Assembly: GCA_963810055.1 (NCBI GenBank)
Contig: CAWEME010000055.1
Span: 16,116-80,115, forward strand
DNA length: 64,000 nucleotides
Origin: REEB95 sp963810055
GTDB lineage: Bacteria; Pseudomonadota; Alphaproteobacteria; ATCC43930; CGMCC-115725
Reading direction: 5' to 3'
The position numbers and the translations under genes are program-made. Below the pieces are notes generated by a model. The model was given only the letters and a program-made list of their open reading frames with translations, was not told the DNA's origin and searched no databases. Below are positions 17,594 through 26,487 of this stretch, in pieces. Each line of letters opens with the position of its first letter. The first letter of the stretch is position 1.

Positions 17594-19087
17594 ATGGCGG
17601 GGGTGGATCTCAACGAGCTCTTGCGGCAGCGCAGTGGAGAGAGGTTTGCTCTGCATGAGCGTCTGCTGAATGGCCAACTGGTGCGTGTGTTGCGCACCAT
17701 CGGTTTCGACCGTCACTATGTCTCCGCCCAAGGCCCGTATCTCTTCGACAGCGACGGCAACCGCTATCTCGACCTGTTGAACGGCTTCGGCGTATTCGGC
17801 ATCGGCCGCAACCATCCGGTGGTGAAGCGGGCGATCGTGGAGACGCTCGAGGCCGATTTGCCCAATCTGGTGCAGATGGACGTGTCGGTATTAAGCGGGT
17901 TGCTGGCCGAGAAGCTGGCCGCGCTACTGCCCGGGCTCGATAAATTTTTCTTCTGCAGTTCCGGCGCCGAGGCGGTCGAGGCGGCGATCAAGTTTGCGCG
18001 CTTTGCCACGCAGCGCGCGCGCGTCATTTATTGCGAGCATGCCTTCCACGGTTTGACCTATGGCGCGCTGTCGCTCAACGGCGGCGAGGAATTCCGCGAT
18101 GGCTTCGGACCGCTGCTGCCCGATTGCGTCGCCGTGCCGTTCAACGATCTCGCCGCGCTCGAACGGGCGCTCTCGTCGCGCGAGGCGGCGGCCTTCGTGG
18201 TCGAGCCGATCCAGGGCAAAGGCGTCAATCTGCCGCGGGACGATTACCTGACCGCGGCCGCGGCGCTTTGCCGCAAATACGGCACGCTGTTCGTCGCCGA
18301 CGAAATCCAAACCGGCATGGGCCGCACCGGGCGCTTCGCCGCGATCGAGCATTGGGACGTCGAAGCCGACATGGTGCTGCTGGCCAAGGGGTTGTCCGGC
18401 GGCTTCGTGCCGGTTGGCGCGGTGGCGATGAAGAAATGGATATTCGACCGCCTGTTCGACCGCATGGATCGCGCCGTGATGCACGGCTCGACCTTCTCCA
18501 AGACCGATCTGGCCATGGCGGCGGGCTTGGCGACATTGGCGGTGATGGAAGACGAGAATCTTATCGCGCGCGCCGGCGCGCAAGGGGCTGCGATCATGGC
18601 CGATCTCGCCGCGCTTCAGGTCAAGCATCCGCTGATCAAGGAAGTGCGCGGCAAGGGCATGATGATCGGCATCGAGTTCGGCGCGCCCGGCAGTTTCAAG
18701 CAACGCGGCGCCTGGTGGCTGCTGGACCAGTTGGAGAAAGGACTCTATTGCCAGACGGTGATCATGCCGTTGTTCACCCGGCACCGCATCCTGACCCAGG
18801 TTGCCGGACATGGGCTGCCGGTGATCAAGCTGTTGCCGTCCTATACGGTCTCGGATGAGGATCGTGTCTGGATCCGCGACGCTTTCGACGAGGTGCTGGC
18901 GGGTTGCCAGAACGTCACCGCTTCGGTGCTGGGCCTGATGCGCGACATGGCCAAGGGCGCCACGCGCGGCTTCGCCCGCTTCAACCGTCCGGTTCAGCCG
19001 GATGGTCTCGTTGCGGTGAATTATCATCCGCGCGGCCGTGCTCCGGGCGAGGGCAAATCGGCGCCGCCTCCCGCTGCCGTTCCTTAG
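17594..19087 (+). CDS. Class III aminotransferase (aspartate aminotransferase family)
   Basis: 497-residue PLP enzyme of the acetylornithine/ornithine aminotransferase fold. The phosphate-binding segment is SSGAEAVE (122-129), the PLP-ring Asp is in DEIQTGMGRTG (236-246), and the Schiff-base lysine is K265 in LLAKGLSGGFVPVG. The C-terminal 60 residues are a basic, Pro-rich tail beyond the catalytic fold. The N-terminal sequence (LHERLLNGQLVRVLRTIG) reminds me of HpnO-type enzymes that make aminobacteriohopanetriol, but no other hopanoid genes are nearby. The specific substrate is unassigned. Confidence 0.85.
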   Translation: MAGVDLNELLRQRSGERFALHERLLNGQLVRVLRTIGFDRHYVSAQGPYLFDSDGNRYLDLLNGFGVFGIGRNHPVVKRAIVETLEADLPNLVQMDVSVLSGLLAEKLAALLPGLDKFFFCSSGAEAVEAAIKFARFATQRARVIYCEHAFHGLTYGALSLNGGEEFRDGFGPLLPDCVAVPFNDLAALERALSSREAAAFVVEPIQGKGVNLPRDDYLTAAAALCRKYGTLFVADEIQTGMGRTGRFAAIEHWDVEADMVLLAKGLSGGFVPVGAVAMKKWIFDRLFDRMDRAVMHGSTFSKTDLAMAAGLATLAVMEDENLIARAGAQGAAIMADLAALQVKHPLIKEVRGKGMMIGIEFGAPGSFKQRGAWWLLDQLEKGLYCQTVIMPLFTRHRILTQVAGHGLPVIKLLPSYTVSDEDRVWIRDAFDEVLAGCQNVTASVLGLMRDMAKGATRGFARFNRPVQPDGLVAVNYHPRGRAPGEGKSAPPPAAVP

Positions 19088-19321
19088 GGGAAATTGCGCA
19101 GTTTCAACGTGTCGTTTTTACGGACGGTTCGCCGCTGGCCGACCCGGGCGGCGAAAAAAATTAACGCGGCCCGATCTCAGCCGCCACGACTCGAGAGTTT
19201 GCGAGTCGCGGTAATCCGGGAGACGATTGTCACCGGAGCGCCGCAAAACCGGAACATTTCCGAAGCTTTGGACTGTTAGAGAATTCGGGATGAGTTCGTT
19301 GTAACTCGCCCGAGGTTTTGC

Positions 19322-19597
19322 ATGCTTTTGATGCTTCATCCCTTCGCCTTCCGCAAAATGGCAAAAAACGCCGCCGCCGCCGGTGCGATCGATCCGGTGG
19401 CGCTGACCATGATGGCGGTGAATCAACTCGGCCCGGCCACCGTCCGCACCGCGGCCAATGGCAAGTCGCTCAAGGTCGAAGTCGCCGATGAGCGGGTGGC
19501 GCAGATCTTCCGGGCCGCGCTCGAGGAAATGCAGAAGACGCGTACGACCGACCGGCTGGTGGATATTGTCGTCGCCGGCGCCGCCGGCGGACGCTGA
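19322..19597 (+). CDS. Small hypothetical protein
   Basis: 91 residues (MLLMLHPFAFRKMAKNAAAA), Ala-rich with an amphipathic C-terminal half (VAQIFRAALEEMQKTRTTDR). CGAGG lies 9 bases before the ATG. No family recognised. Convergent with pncC, 8 bases apart. Codon use fits the GC-rich core, so it may be real, but a chance reading frame in GC-rich DNA cannot be excluded. Upstream, TTCGCCGC and GCGGCGAA (within about 19127-19156) can pair, but without a following T-run. Confidence 0.45.
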   Translation: MLLMLHPFAFRKMAKNAAAAGAIDPVALTMMAVNQLGPATVRTAANGKSLKVEVADERVAQIFRAALEEMQKTRTTDRLVDIVVAGAAGGR

Positions 19598-19605
19598 AAG
19601 GCGCG

Positions 19606-20091
19606 TTAACCGGCCGCCGCCAGCAATTCAAGCGCCCGCAACGTGGCGGCACGGCGGATTTCGGCGCGATTGCCCTTGAAGATTTTTCGTTCGGTGTGGG
19701 ATTTGCCGCCGCGCCGCGCCAGGCCGAAATAGACCAATCCCACCGGCTTATCCGGGCTCCCGCCGCTCGGCCCGGCGATGCCGGTGACGGCGACGGCAAG
19801 ATCGACCGGCGCCTTGGCGAGCGCGCCTGCCGCCATCGCCGCCGCGGTCTCCGCGCTGACCGCGCCATGCCGGGCGATAAGCTCCGCGGGCACGCCGAGC
19901 AGCTCGCTCTTGGCGCGGTTGGAATAAGTCACGAAGCCGCGCTCAACGACGTCGGAGGCCCCCGCTATGTCGGTCAAAGCCGCCGCGACCAAACCGCCGG
20001 TGCAGGATTCGGCAGTGGCAAGGGTCCATCCCTTGGCGCGGCAGCGCGCCAGCACGGTCTCGGCCAGGCGGTTCAGATCGTCAGAGCGCAA
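19606..20091 (-). CDS. pncC: Nicotinamide-nucleotide amidohydrolase (CinA C-terminal domain)
   Basis: 161 residues, stand-alone CinA C-terminal domain. It deamidates NMN to NaMN in the pyridine-nucleotide recycling pathway. The catalytic/structural motifs are LATAESCTGGLVAAALTD (about 24-41), VTYSNRAKSELLGV, HGAVS and VTGIAGPSGG. Full length for the single-domain form. The start overlaps the end of pgpA by 11 bases, so the two are translated together. Confidence 0.92.
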   Translation of the reverse strand: MRSDDLNRLAETVLARCRAKGWTLATAESCTGGLVAAALTDIAGASDVVERGFVTYSNRAKSELLGVPAELIARHGAVSAETAAAMAAGALAKAPVDLAVAVTGIAGPSGGSPDKPVGLVYFGLARRGGKSHTERKIFKGNRAEIRRAATLRALELLAAAG

Positions 20092-20560
20092 GGATGTGCT
20101 CGCCGATGAGCAGGACGAGGGCGGCGTAAAGCGCGGCGGCGACGTCGTCGGCCATGATCCCGAGCCCGCCGGGAACGTTGCGTTCGATGTGACGGATCGG
20201 AAACGGCTTGAAGATGTCGAACAGGCGGAACAGCAGGAACCCGGCGAGATAAAACAGCGGATCGAGCGGCACCACGACCAGCGTCAGCCATTGTCCCGCC
20301 ACCTCGTCGATCACGGCAAAGCCCGGATCCTTGATGCCGCTCGCTTGTTCGACGCGGCCCGCCGCCCAGCAGCCGACGATGAAAACTATGATGGCGGCGA
20401 TCAGCAATCCCGATGCGCCGGCATAAGTCATGATGATCCAGGCGAAAGGCAGCGCCGCGAGCGAGGCCCAGGTGCCCGGCGCCCAAGGCAGCAATCCGCA
20501 ACCGAACCAGGTGGCGAGCAGCGCCGCCGGATGCGAGGACGGCAATCCGGTCCTGTGCAT
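20081..20560 (-). CDS. pgpA: Phosphatidylglycerophosphatase A
   Basis: 159-residue inner-membrane enzyme that dephosphorylates phosphatidylglycerophosphate in phospholipid synthesis. Motifs: WFGCGLLPWAPGTWASLAAL near the N terminus, DEVAGQWLTL and FRLFDIFKPFPI, the acidic metal-binding signatures of PgpA. Four hydrophobic helices. I chose ATG 20560 (MHRTGLPSSHPA); the longer open frame upstream overlaps ispDF and reads as Arg-rich non-coding sequence. It sits 5 bases after the ispDF stop. Confidence 0.92.
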   Translation of the reverse strand: MHRTGLPSSHPAALLATWFGCGLLPWAPGTWASLAALPFAWIIMTYAGASGLLIAAIIVFIVGCWAAGRVEQASGIKDPGFAVIDEVAGQWLTLVVVPLDPLFYLAGFLLFRLFDIFKPFPIRHIERNVPGGLGIMADDVAAALYAALVLLIGEHILAL

Positions 20561-20565
20561 GGCGC

Positions 20566-21723
20566 CTAGAATGGCAGGCGCAACGTGGCCACCGCCTGCG
20601 CGGCAATGCCTTCGCCGCGCCCGGTGAATCCCAGTTGCTCTGTCGTGGTCGCCTTGACGCTGACGCGCTTTTCGTCGAGTTCCAGGATTTCGGCGACGCG
20701 TTTCACCATGGCGGCGCGGTGCGGGCCGATCTTCGGCCGCTCGCAAATCAGCGTGACATCGACATGGCTGATAGCGCCCCCCGCCTGTTTGACGAGATCG
20801 GCGGCATAACGCAGGAATTTATGCGAAGGCGCGCCGCGCCATTGCGCGTCGCTCGGCGGGAAATGCACGCCGATATCGCCGGCGCCGAGCGCGCCCAATA
20901 TGGCGTCGGTCAGCGCGTGCAAGCCTGCATCGGCGTCGGAATGGCCGACCAACGCCTTGTCGAACGGCACCTTGACGCCGCACAGCCAGACATGATCGCC
21001 GGGCCCAAAGGCGTGCACGTCGAAGCCCTGGCCGGTCCGGACTTCGCCCAAACGCCCGGCCAGAATGCGCGCCGCCCGCGTCAGATCTTCGGGGGTGGTC
21101 ACCTTGATGTTGTCCTCGCTGCCTTCGACCAGCCGCACCGGCAATCCGGCGCGCTCGGCTACCGCGGCGTCGTCGGGCAAATCTTGGCCGATGACGGCGC
21201 GATGCGCGGCCAGAATCTCCTTATAGCGGAATCCCTGCGGCGTTTGCGCCCGCCACAGATTGGCCCGATCGATGGTTTCAGCGACCATGCCGCCGGCGCC
21301 GCGCTTCACCGTGTCGAGCACCGGCAGGGCAGGGATGGCGGCGGGAGCCCGGTCCAGGGCAGCGAGTACGCGGTCGACCAATCCGGCGTCGAGGAAAGGC
21401 CGCGCGCCGTCATGCACCAGCACACGCGCGGGGTTCATCGAGGCCAAGCTTTCAAGCCCGAGCCGCACGGAATCCTGGCGCTTGGCGCCCCCGGCCACCG
21501 GCGGCAGGAGATCGAGGCCCAGCGTCGCCTGCTCATAGAGGGCGGCGTCGCCGGGATTGAAGACCACGCGCACGGATTCTATCCCGCCATGGCTTGTCAG
21601 GCTGTCGAGCGCATGGCGCAACAGCGTCTTGCCGCCGAGATCGAGATATTGCTTGGGCAGGGTTCCGCCCAGCCGCGAGCCTCGGCCGGCGGCGACGACA
21701 AGCGCGATACAGGAGGAGGACAT
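20566..21723 (-). CDS. ispDF: Bifunctional IspD/IspF isoprenoid enzyme
   Basis: 385 residues from ATG 21723. The N-terminal IspD domain (about 1-225) transfers CMP to methylerythritol phosphate: CIALVVAAGRGSRLG, LPKQYLDLGGK and HDGARPFL are its nucleotide-binding motifs. The C-terminal IspF domain (about 228-385) forms the cyclodiphosphate: GQGFDVHAF, GHSDADAGLHALTDAILGA and TTEQLGFTGRGEGI. The natural fusion is typical of many alphaproteobacteria. An in-frame start further upstream at 21780 is not conserved. Leads the ispDF-pgpA-pncC operon, divergent from dusB. Confidence 0.93.
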   Translation of the reverse strand: MSSSCIALVVAAGRGSRLGGTLPKQYLDLGGKTLLRHALDSLTSHGGIESVRVVFNPGDAALYEQATLGLDLLPPVAGGAKRQDSVRLGLESLASMNPARVLVHDGARPFLDAGLVDRVLAALDRAPAAIPALPVLDTVKRGAGGMVAETIDRANLWRAQTPQGFRYKEILAAHRAVIGQDLPDDAAVAERAGLPVRLVEGSEDNIKVTTPEDLTRAARILAGRLGEVRTGQGFDVHAFGPGDHVWLCGVKVPFDKALVGHSDADAGLHALTDAILGALGAGDIGVHFPPSDAQWRGAPSHKFLRYAADLVKQAGGAISHVDVTLICERPKIGPHRAAMVKRVAEILELDEKRVSVKATTTEQLGFTGRGEGIAAQAVATLRLPF

Positions 21724-21940
21724 GGGCGGGCAAGCTAGACCAAGGCCGCGCCTCATGCCAGAAGGGCGGGCAGGGGTCATGGCGGGAAACCAGGCCGGAT
21801 CGATGCGTTAACGCCCGGCACAGACGTCAACGAAGTTATGGTTAATGCAGCTTGAACCAAGCGAGAAAATTAACCCCTGGATCGGCCAAGCCAAGCTTTT
21901 GCTGTGGATGAGCCGGTGATGCGGAATGAATCAGGTTGCA

Positions 21941-21968
21941 TTGCAATAAAGTGACGTTATGCTATGCT
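21941..21968 (+). promoter_or_regulatory. Candidate promoter for the dusB-ntrBC operon
   Basis: TTGCAA (21941-21946) and TATGCT (21963-21968) with a 16-base spacer resemble a housekeeping sigma-70 promoter, 35 bases upstream of the dusB ATG. The surrounding 21830-22000 stretch is clearly more AT-rich than the coding DNA. No sigma-54 site was evident. Confidence 0.4.
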
Positions 21969-22002
21969 TAATAAATAGCCATCAGGCTTTGGTGCTTAAA
22001 AT

Positions 22003-22992
22003 ATGAGCATTAACTTAGGAAAACTGCGGATCGAAGAGCCGGTGATCCTGGCGCCGATGTCGGGAGTGACCGATCAACCGTTCCGGCGTCTAGTCAAATC
22101 CTTCGGCGCGGGGCTGGTGGTGTCGGAGATGATCGCCAGCGCTGCGGTGATCCGCGAAAGCCGCCGCTCCTTCACCATGGCCGAAAGCGAAGCCGAAGAG
22201 CAGCCGATGGCGGTGCAGCTCGCCGGCTGCGAACCCGCCGTGATGGCCGAGGCGGCGAAGCTCAACGCCGGTCGCGGCGCCGCCATCATCGACATCAATT
22301 TCGGCTGCCCGGTGAAGAAAGTGGTGAATGGACATGCCGGCTCGGCGCTGATGCGCGACGAGCTTCATGCCGCGCGCATTCTCGAAGCCACGGTCAAGGC
22401 GGTCGATCTCCCGGTCACGCTCAAGATGCGCACCGGCTGGGACGACAGGAGCCGCAACGCGCCGCGCCTCGCCAAGATCGCCGAGGATTGCGGTATCCGC
22501 ATGATTTCGGTGCATGGCCGCACGCGCTGCCAGTTCTACGAGGGCAGGGCCGATTGGGGCTTCATCCGCGAAGTCAAGGAATCGGTCAAAATTCCGGTCA
22601 TCGCCAATGGCGACATCGTGAATCTCGAAGACGCGCACGCGGCGCTGGCGCAATCGCAAGCCGATGGGCTGATGATCGGCCGCGGCGCCTATGGCAAGCC
22701 GTGGTTCGTCCGGCAGGTGATCCATTTCCTCAAGACCGGCCAACGGCTCACCGATCCGCCGCTCGCGGAGCAGCGCGACGTGCTGCTGCGCCATTATGAC
22801 GCCATGCTCACTTATTACGGCGCCACGGCCGGCAGCCGCATGGCGCGCAAGCATATCGGCTGGTATTCCAAGGGCCTGCCGGGTTCGGCCGAATTCCGCG
22901 GCGCCATCAACCATGTCAACGATCCAAATGCGGTCAAGGCCATGATCCGGGCCTTCTATGCGCCGCTGATCGCGGTCAAAGCGGCGGCCTGA
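22003..22992 (+). CDS. dusB: tRNA-dihydrouridine synthase B (NifR3)
   Basis: 329-residue FMN enzyme that reduces uridine to dihydrouridine in tRNA D-loops. TIM-barrel motifs: ILAPMSGVTDQPFRR (15-29), DINFGCPVKKVV with catalytic C102, KMRTGWDD, SVHGRTR and the phosphate-binding ANGDI and MIGRGAYG. First gene of the classical nifR3-ntrB-ntrC operon of alphaproteobacteria; ntrB starts 1 base after its stop. The name NifR3 reflects this linkage rather than a proven role in nitrogen control. Confidence 0.93.
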   Translation: MSINLGKLRIEEPVILAPMSGVTDQPFRRLVKSFGAGLVVSEMIASAAVIRESRRSFTMAESEAEEQPMAVQLAGCEPAVMAEAAKLNAGRGAAIIDINFGCPVKKVVNGHAGSALMRDELHAARILEATVKAVDLPVTLKMRTGWDDRSRNAPRLAKIAEDCGIRMISVHGRTRCQFYEGRADWGFIREVKESVKIPVIANGDIVNLEDAHAALAQSQADGLMIGRGAYGKPWFVRQVIHFLKTGQRLTDPPLAEQRDVLLRHYDAMLTYYGATAGSRMARKHIGWYSKGLPGSAEFRGAINHVNDPNAVKAMIRAFYAPLIAVKAAA

Positions 22993-22993
22993 C

Positions 22994-24142
22994 ATGGCGA
23001 TCCGGAGCGTCTTCAAGCGCAAACCGCCCGAGCTGCCAGTCGAGGCGGCGCAGGTTCTTTCGGCATTGCCGGATCCGGTGCTGGTGATCGACCAGGACGA
23101 CCAGCTCGTCTATGTCAATGCGGCGGCCGAGCATTTCTTCGACAGCGGCGCTGCGACGCTGCTCGGCGCTAAGCTCAAGGATCTGTTGCCGGCCGATGGA
23201 CCGCTTTTCGCGCTGATCGAGAACGTGCGGCTTACCGGCCACAGCGTTTCGGAATACGGCATCACGCTGGAGACGCCGCGTTTGCCGGTATCGCGTTTCG
23301 TCAACATCCAGGCCGCGCCCCTGTCCGAGCCGCATGACCGCGTGGTGGTGATGCTCCAGGAACGCAGCATCGCCAACAAGATCGACCGCCAGTTGACCCA
23401 CCGCAACGCCGCGCGCTCGGTCACGGCCATGGCGGCGATGCTGGCGCATGAAGTGAAGAATCCGCTCTCCGGCATCCGCGGCGCGGCGCAGCTCTTGGAG
23501 CAGAATGCCGGACCCGGCGACCGCGAATTGACCCGCTTGATCTGCGACGAGGCCGACCGCATCTGCGCGCTGGTCGACCGCATGGACGTGTTTTCCGACC
23601 AGCGGCCGCTCGAGCGTTCGGCGATCAACATCCACGAGGTCATGGAGCGGGTGCGCCGGGCGGCGGGCTCGGGCTTCGCCCGCCATGTCCGCTTCATCGA
23701 GGAATACGACCCATCGCTGCCGCCGGTGCATGGCAACCGCGATCTGCTGATCCAGGTGTTCCTCAACCTGGTCAAGAACGCGGCCGAGGCCGTGCCGGAA
23801 AAAGGCGGTGAAATCCAGCTTTTGACCTCCTATCAGCACGGCGTGCGCCTGGCGGTGGCCGGCAGCGACAGCCGCGTGCATCTGCCGCTGGTGGTGTCGG
23901 TGATCGACAACGGCGAAGGCATTCCCGAGGATCTGCGTCCGCATCTGTTCGATCCTTTCATCTCGACCAAGCGCAACGGCAAGGGGCTGGGCCTGGCGCT
24001 GGTCGCCAAGGTGGTGGGCGATCATGGCGGCGTGATCGAATTCGACAGCCAGCCGCGCCGCACCACGTTCCGCGTCTATCTGCCGGTGGCGCCGCGAGAG
24101 GCCTCGCTCCGCCCGGCGACGGCGCCCAAGGCCGCGCCATGA
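22994..24142 (+). CDS. ntrB: Nitrogen regulation sensor kinase NtrB
   Basis: 382-residue soluble histidine kinase that phosphorylates NtrC when nitrogen is limiting. A PAS domain occupies about 17-125 (LPDPVLVIDQDDQLVYVN). The phospho-acceptor is H152 in MLAHEVKNPLSGIRG. The ATP-binding domain shows NLVKNAAEAV (N box), DNGEGIPEDL and GKGLGLALVAKVV. No membrane helices, as expected for NtrB. Overlaps ntrC by 4 bases. Confidence 0.93.
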   Translation: MAIRSVFKRKPPELPVEAAQVLSALPDPVLVIDQDDQLVYVNAAAEHFFDSGAATLLGAKLKDLLPADGPLFALIENVRLTGHSVSEYGITLETPRLPVSRFVNIQAAPLSEPHDRVVVMLQERSIANKIDRQLTHRNAARSVTAMAAMLAHEVKNPLSGIRGAAQLLEQNAGPGDRELTRLICDEADRICALVDRMDVFSDQRPLERSAINIHEVMERVRRAAGSGFARHVRFIEEYDPSLPPVHGNRDLLIQVFLNLVKNAAEAVPEKGGEIQLLTSYQHGVRLAVAGSDSRVHLPLVVSVIDNGEGIPEDLRPHLFDPFISTKRNGKGLGLALVAKVVGDHGGVIEFDSQPRRTTFRVYLPVAPREASLRPATAPKAAP

Positions 24143-25587
24143 CCGAGCCCTCGACCATTCTGGTCGCCGACGACGACCGCGCCATTCGCACGGTGCTGAC
24201 CCAGGCGCTGAGCCGTCTCGGCCACAATGTCCGCACCACCGGCAACGCCGCCACGCTGTGGCGCTGGGTGGAGGACGGGGAAGGCGATCTGGTCATCACC
24301 GACGTGGTGATGCCGGACGAGAACGGACTCGATCTCATCCCGCGCATCAAGAAGCTCAGGCCGGAACTGCGCATCATCGTCATGAGCGCGCAGAACACGC
24401 TGATGACGGCGGTCAAGGCGACCGAACGCGGCGCCTTCGAATACCTGCCCAAGCCGTTCGATCTTCACGTGCTGGTCAATCTGGTCGAGCGCGCGCTGAC
24501 CGCGCCGCATGCGGGGCCGCCGGTCTCGGCGGAAAACGCCGAAACCGAGGAGCAATTGCCGCTGATCGGGCGCTCGCCGGCGATGCAGGAGATTTATCGC
24601 GTGCTGGCGCGGCTCATGGGCACCGATCTGACGGTGATGATTACCGGCGAAAGCGGCACCGGCAAGGAACTGGTGGCGCGCGCGCTGCACGATTACGGCA
24701 AGCGGCGCAACGGGCCCTTCATCGCCGTCAACATGGCGGCGATTCCGCGCGAGCTCATCGAGAGCGACCTGTTCGGCCACGAGAAGGGTTCCTTCACCGG
24801 CGCCATGACGCGCGGCGTCGGGCGCTTTGAACAAGCTCAGGGAGGAACGCTGTTCCTCGACGAGATCGGCGACATGCCCTTGGAGGCGCAAACCCGGCTG
24901 CTGCGCGTTCTGCAGCAGGGTGAATACACCACCGTCGGCGGCCGCACGCCGATCCGCGCCGATGTGCGCATCATCGCCGCGACCCATCGCGATCTTCGCC
25001 AGTCGATCCGGCAGGGCCTGTTCCGCGAGGATCTGTTCTATCGCCTCAACGTGGTGCCGCTCCGGCTGCCGCCGTTGCGCGAGCGTACCGAGGACATTCC
25101 GGCGCTGGTGCGGCATTTCTTCCAGCTGGCGCAGAAAGAGGGCCTGCCGCCCAAGACGCTCGATCAGGCGGCGATGGACCGGCTCAAGACCTATCGCTGG
25201 CCGGGCAATGTGCGCGAGCTCGAGAATTTGGTGCGCCGCCTCGCCGCGCTTTACTCGCAAGAGGTCATCGGGCTCGACGCGATCGAGGCCGAACTGGCGG
25301 AAACCACGCCGGCATCGACGCCGCGCGAGAACGCGGTCAATGAGGGGCTATCCGCCGCCGCCGAACGCCATTTGCGCGAATATTTCTCGGCGCACAAGGG
25401 CGGGCTGCCGCCGGCCGGGCTTTATGACCGGGTGCTGCGCGAGATCGAGCGCCCCTTGATCCAGCTCACCCTGGGCGCGACCCGCGGCAATCAGCTGCGG
25501 GCGGCCCAGCTCCTGGGATTGAACCGCAATACCCTGCGCAAGAAGATCCGCGAACTCGACATCGATGTCGGCCGCGGCCTGAAGTAA
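24139..25587 (+). CDS. ntrC: Nitrogen regulation response regulator NtrC
   Basis: 482 residues, sigma-54 activator. Receiver domain 1-120 with phospho-acceptor D55 (ITDVVMPDE). AAA+ domain with Walker A GESGTGKE (170-177), the sigma-54 contact loop GSFTGA (217-222, a serine variant of GAFTGA) and Walker B DEIGD (241-245). The C-terminal Fis-type HTH lies around LGATRGNQLRAAQLLGLNRN. Works with NtrB. The gene originally led toward ntrY, but a 3.6-kb transposon now follows it. Confidence 0.94.
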   Translation: MTEPSTILVADDDRAIRTVLTQALSRLGHNVRTTGNAATLWRWVEDGEGDLVITDVVMPDENGLDLIPRIKKLRPELRIIVMSAQNTLMTAVKATERGAFEYLPKPFDLHVLVNLVERALTAPHAGPPVSAENAETEEQLPLIGRSPAMQEIYRVLARLMGTDLTVMITGESGTGKELVARALHDYGKRRNGPFIAVNMAAIPRELIESDLFGHEKGSFTGAMTRGVGRFEQAQGGTLFLDEIGDMPLEAQTRLLRVLQQGEYTTVGGRTPIRADVRIIAATHRDLRQSIRQGLFREDLFYRLNVVPLRLPPLRERTEDIPALVRHFFQLAQKEGLPPKTLDQAAMDRLKTYRWPGNVRELENLVRRLAALYSQEVIGLDAIEAELAETTPASTPRENAVNEGLSAAAERHLREYFSAHKGGLPPAGLYDRVLREIERPLIQLTLGATRGNQLRAAQLLGLNRNTLRKKIRELDIDVGRGLK

Positions 25588-25628
25588 TCCCGGCCCGGCC
25601 GGCCCCTCAAGTAACGGAATAACAGCGT

Positions 25629-25636
25629 AAAATAAG
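25629..25636. repeat. Left target-site duplication of the IS1595-type transposon
   Basis: AAAATAAG directly before the left inverted repeat. An identical 8-mer is at 29213-29220, directly after the right inverted repeat. Eight bases is the usual duplication length for the IS1595 family. Confidence 0.85.
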
Positions 25637-25660
25637 GGTAATTATCACTTTGACGTAGTA
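25637..25660 (+). repeat. Left terminal inverted repeat of the transposon
   Basis: Reads GGTAATTATCACTTTGACG then TAGTA. It differs from the reverse complement of the right end at positions 2, 10, 13 and 19 only. Confidence 0.85.
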
Positions 25661-25747
25661 CGATCCAGATATAGACTCTGGTCGTTGCGAACGTCGGGTT
25701 TTTTCAATTTTCGATCCGTTTGGAGGTTATGGCGCGCTGGGGATTAC

Positions 25748-26035
25748 ATGTCTCAGCGCCCTAACCGATTCCGCCTCCCTCGGGACGATCCATGCGAGCG
25801 TATGCGGTGGTGCGTCATGAGCGGCACATCGTCACGACGAGATGAAATCCATGCGTGGATTACGGAGTTCCTATGGGAATTTTTCGATAGTGGCATGTCA
25901 AATTCAGAGGCCGCCGACATCATCCTGGCGACTCTGGAAACTGCTTTCCCAATCTCAGAGAAAACTGAATCAATTCCGTTTGCAAATCCCCGTGAACTTT
26001 TAAGTAAGTGGAAAAATCGTCAGGACCAAACTTGA
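25748..26035 (+). CDS. Small hypothetical protein in transposon cargo
   Basis: 95 residues from ATG 25748 (GGGG 6 bases upstream), or 72 from ATG 25817 (MSGTSSRRDEIHAWITEF). No family recognised. The C-terminal half has regular amphipathic helices (NSEAADIILATLETAF). Its 3' end overlaps the convergent HEPN-like gene by 116 bases, so at most one of the two ends may be correctly read. Low confidence. Confidence 0.35.
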   Translation: MSQRPNRFRLPRDDPCERMRWCVMSGTSSRRDEIHAWITEFLWEFFDSGMSNSEAADIILATLETAFPISEKTESIPFANPRELLSKWKNRQDQT

Positions 26036-26432
26036 AAGAGCGAATCGAGTGGCCATCACGATGATATTCGACAATGTGGAACTCATATGTTCCGTCAACG
26101 TGTGCCATCTGTTTGAGCGACCCGTGAGCGAGATCGTGTCGGTCTCTCGACCGTTTCTCAATGCGTTTCATGAGTGCGCGACCCTCTACGGCAAACGGTC
26201 GGAGGGTCGGCAGGCTCCTAAAGCCCTGCTTGAGAAATGTCGTCTTTTGCTTCATCGAGTGTGGAATATCCCCGTCTTTTCGGAGTTTATTACCGCCGCA
26301 ATGTCGAAACACGATGTTCACGAGTATGTCGAGTTGCTGATCAATCATTCCCCAGTTCAGCACGACAAAACCGACCGCCGTGCACAAGCTTCGAAAATCG
26401 TCGTTCTGATCGTCGGGGCTAAGCGCTGCCAT
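25920..26432 (-). CDS. HEPN-like protein with Rx4H motif, transposon cargo
   Basis: 170 residues, starting at ATG 26432 with GAGGTG 5 bases upstream. The mostly helical sequence contains WGMIDQQLDILVNIVF and then RDRHDLAHG, giving R98-x4-H103. That is the catalytic signature of HEPN ribonucleases (R-x4-6-H), usually toxins or defence effectors. No partner antitoxin is obvious, although the adjacent minus-strand gene (26488-27285) ends 55 bases upstream and could be cotranscribed. The HEPN assignment rests on the motif and helical character only. Confidence 0.6.
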   Translation of the reverse strand: MAALSPDDQNDDFRSLCTAVGFVVLNWGMIDQQLDILVNIVFRHCGGNKLRKDGDIPHSMKQKTTFLKQGFRSLPTLRPFAVEGRALMKRIEKRSRDRHDLAHGSLKQMAHVDGTYEFHIVEYHRDGHSIRSFKFGPDDFSTYLKVHGDLQTELIQFSLRLGKQFPESPG

Positions 26433-26487
26433 TTTTCACCTCTAAGCGTCTAGGAGATCATCACGCATGGATCACCATAAAATCAGC

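Noticed and set aside
19127..19156. Terminator after the aminotransferase gene
   Set aside because: The stem TTCGCCGC/GCGGCGAA is followed by A, not T, on the plus strand, so it is not a canonical terminator.
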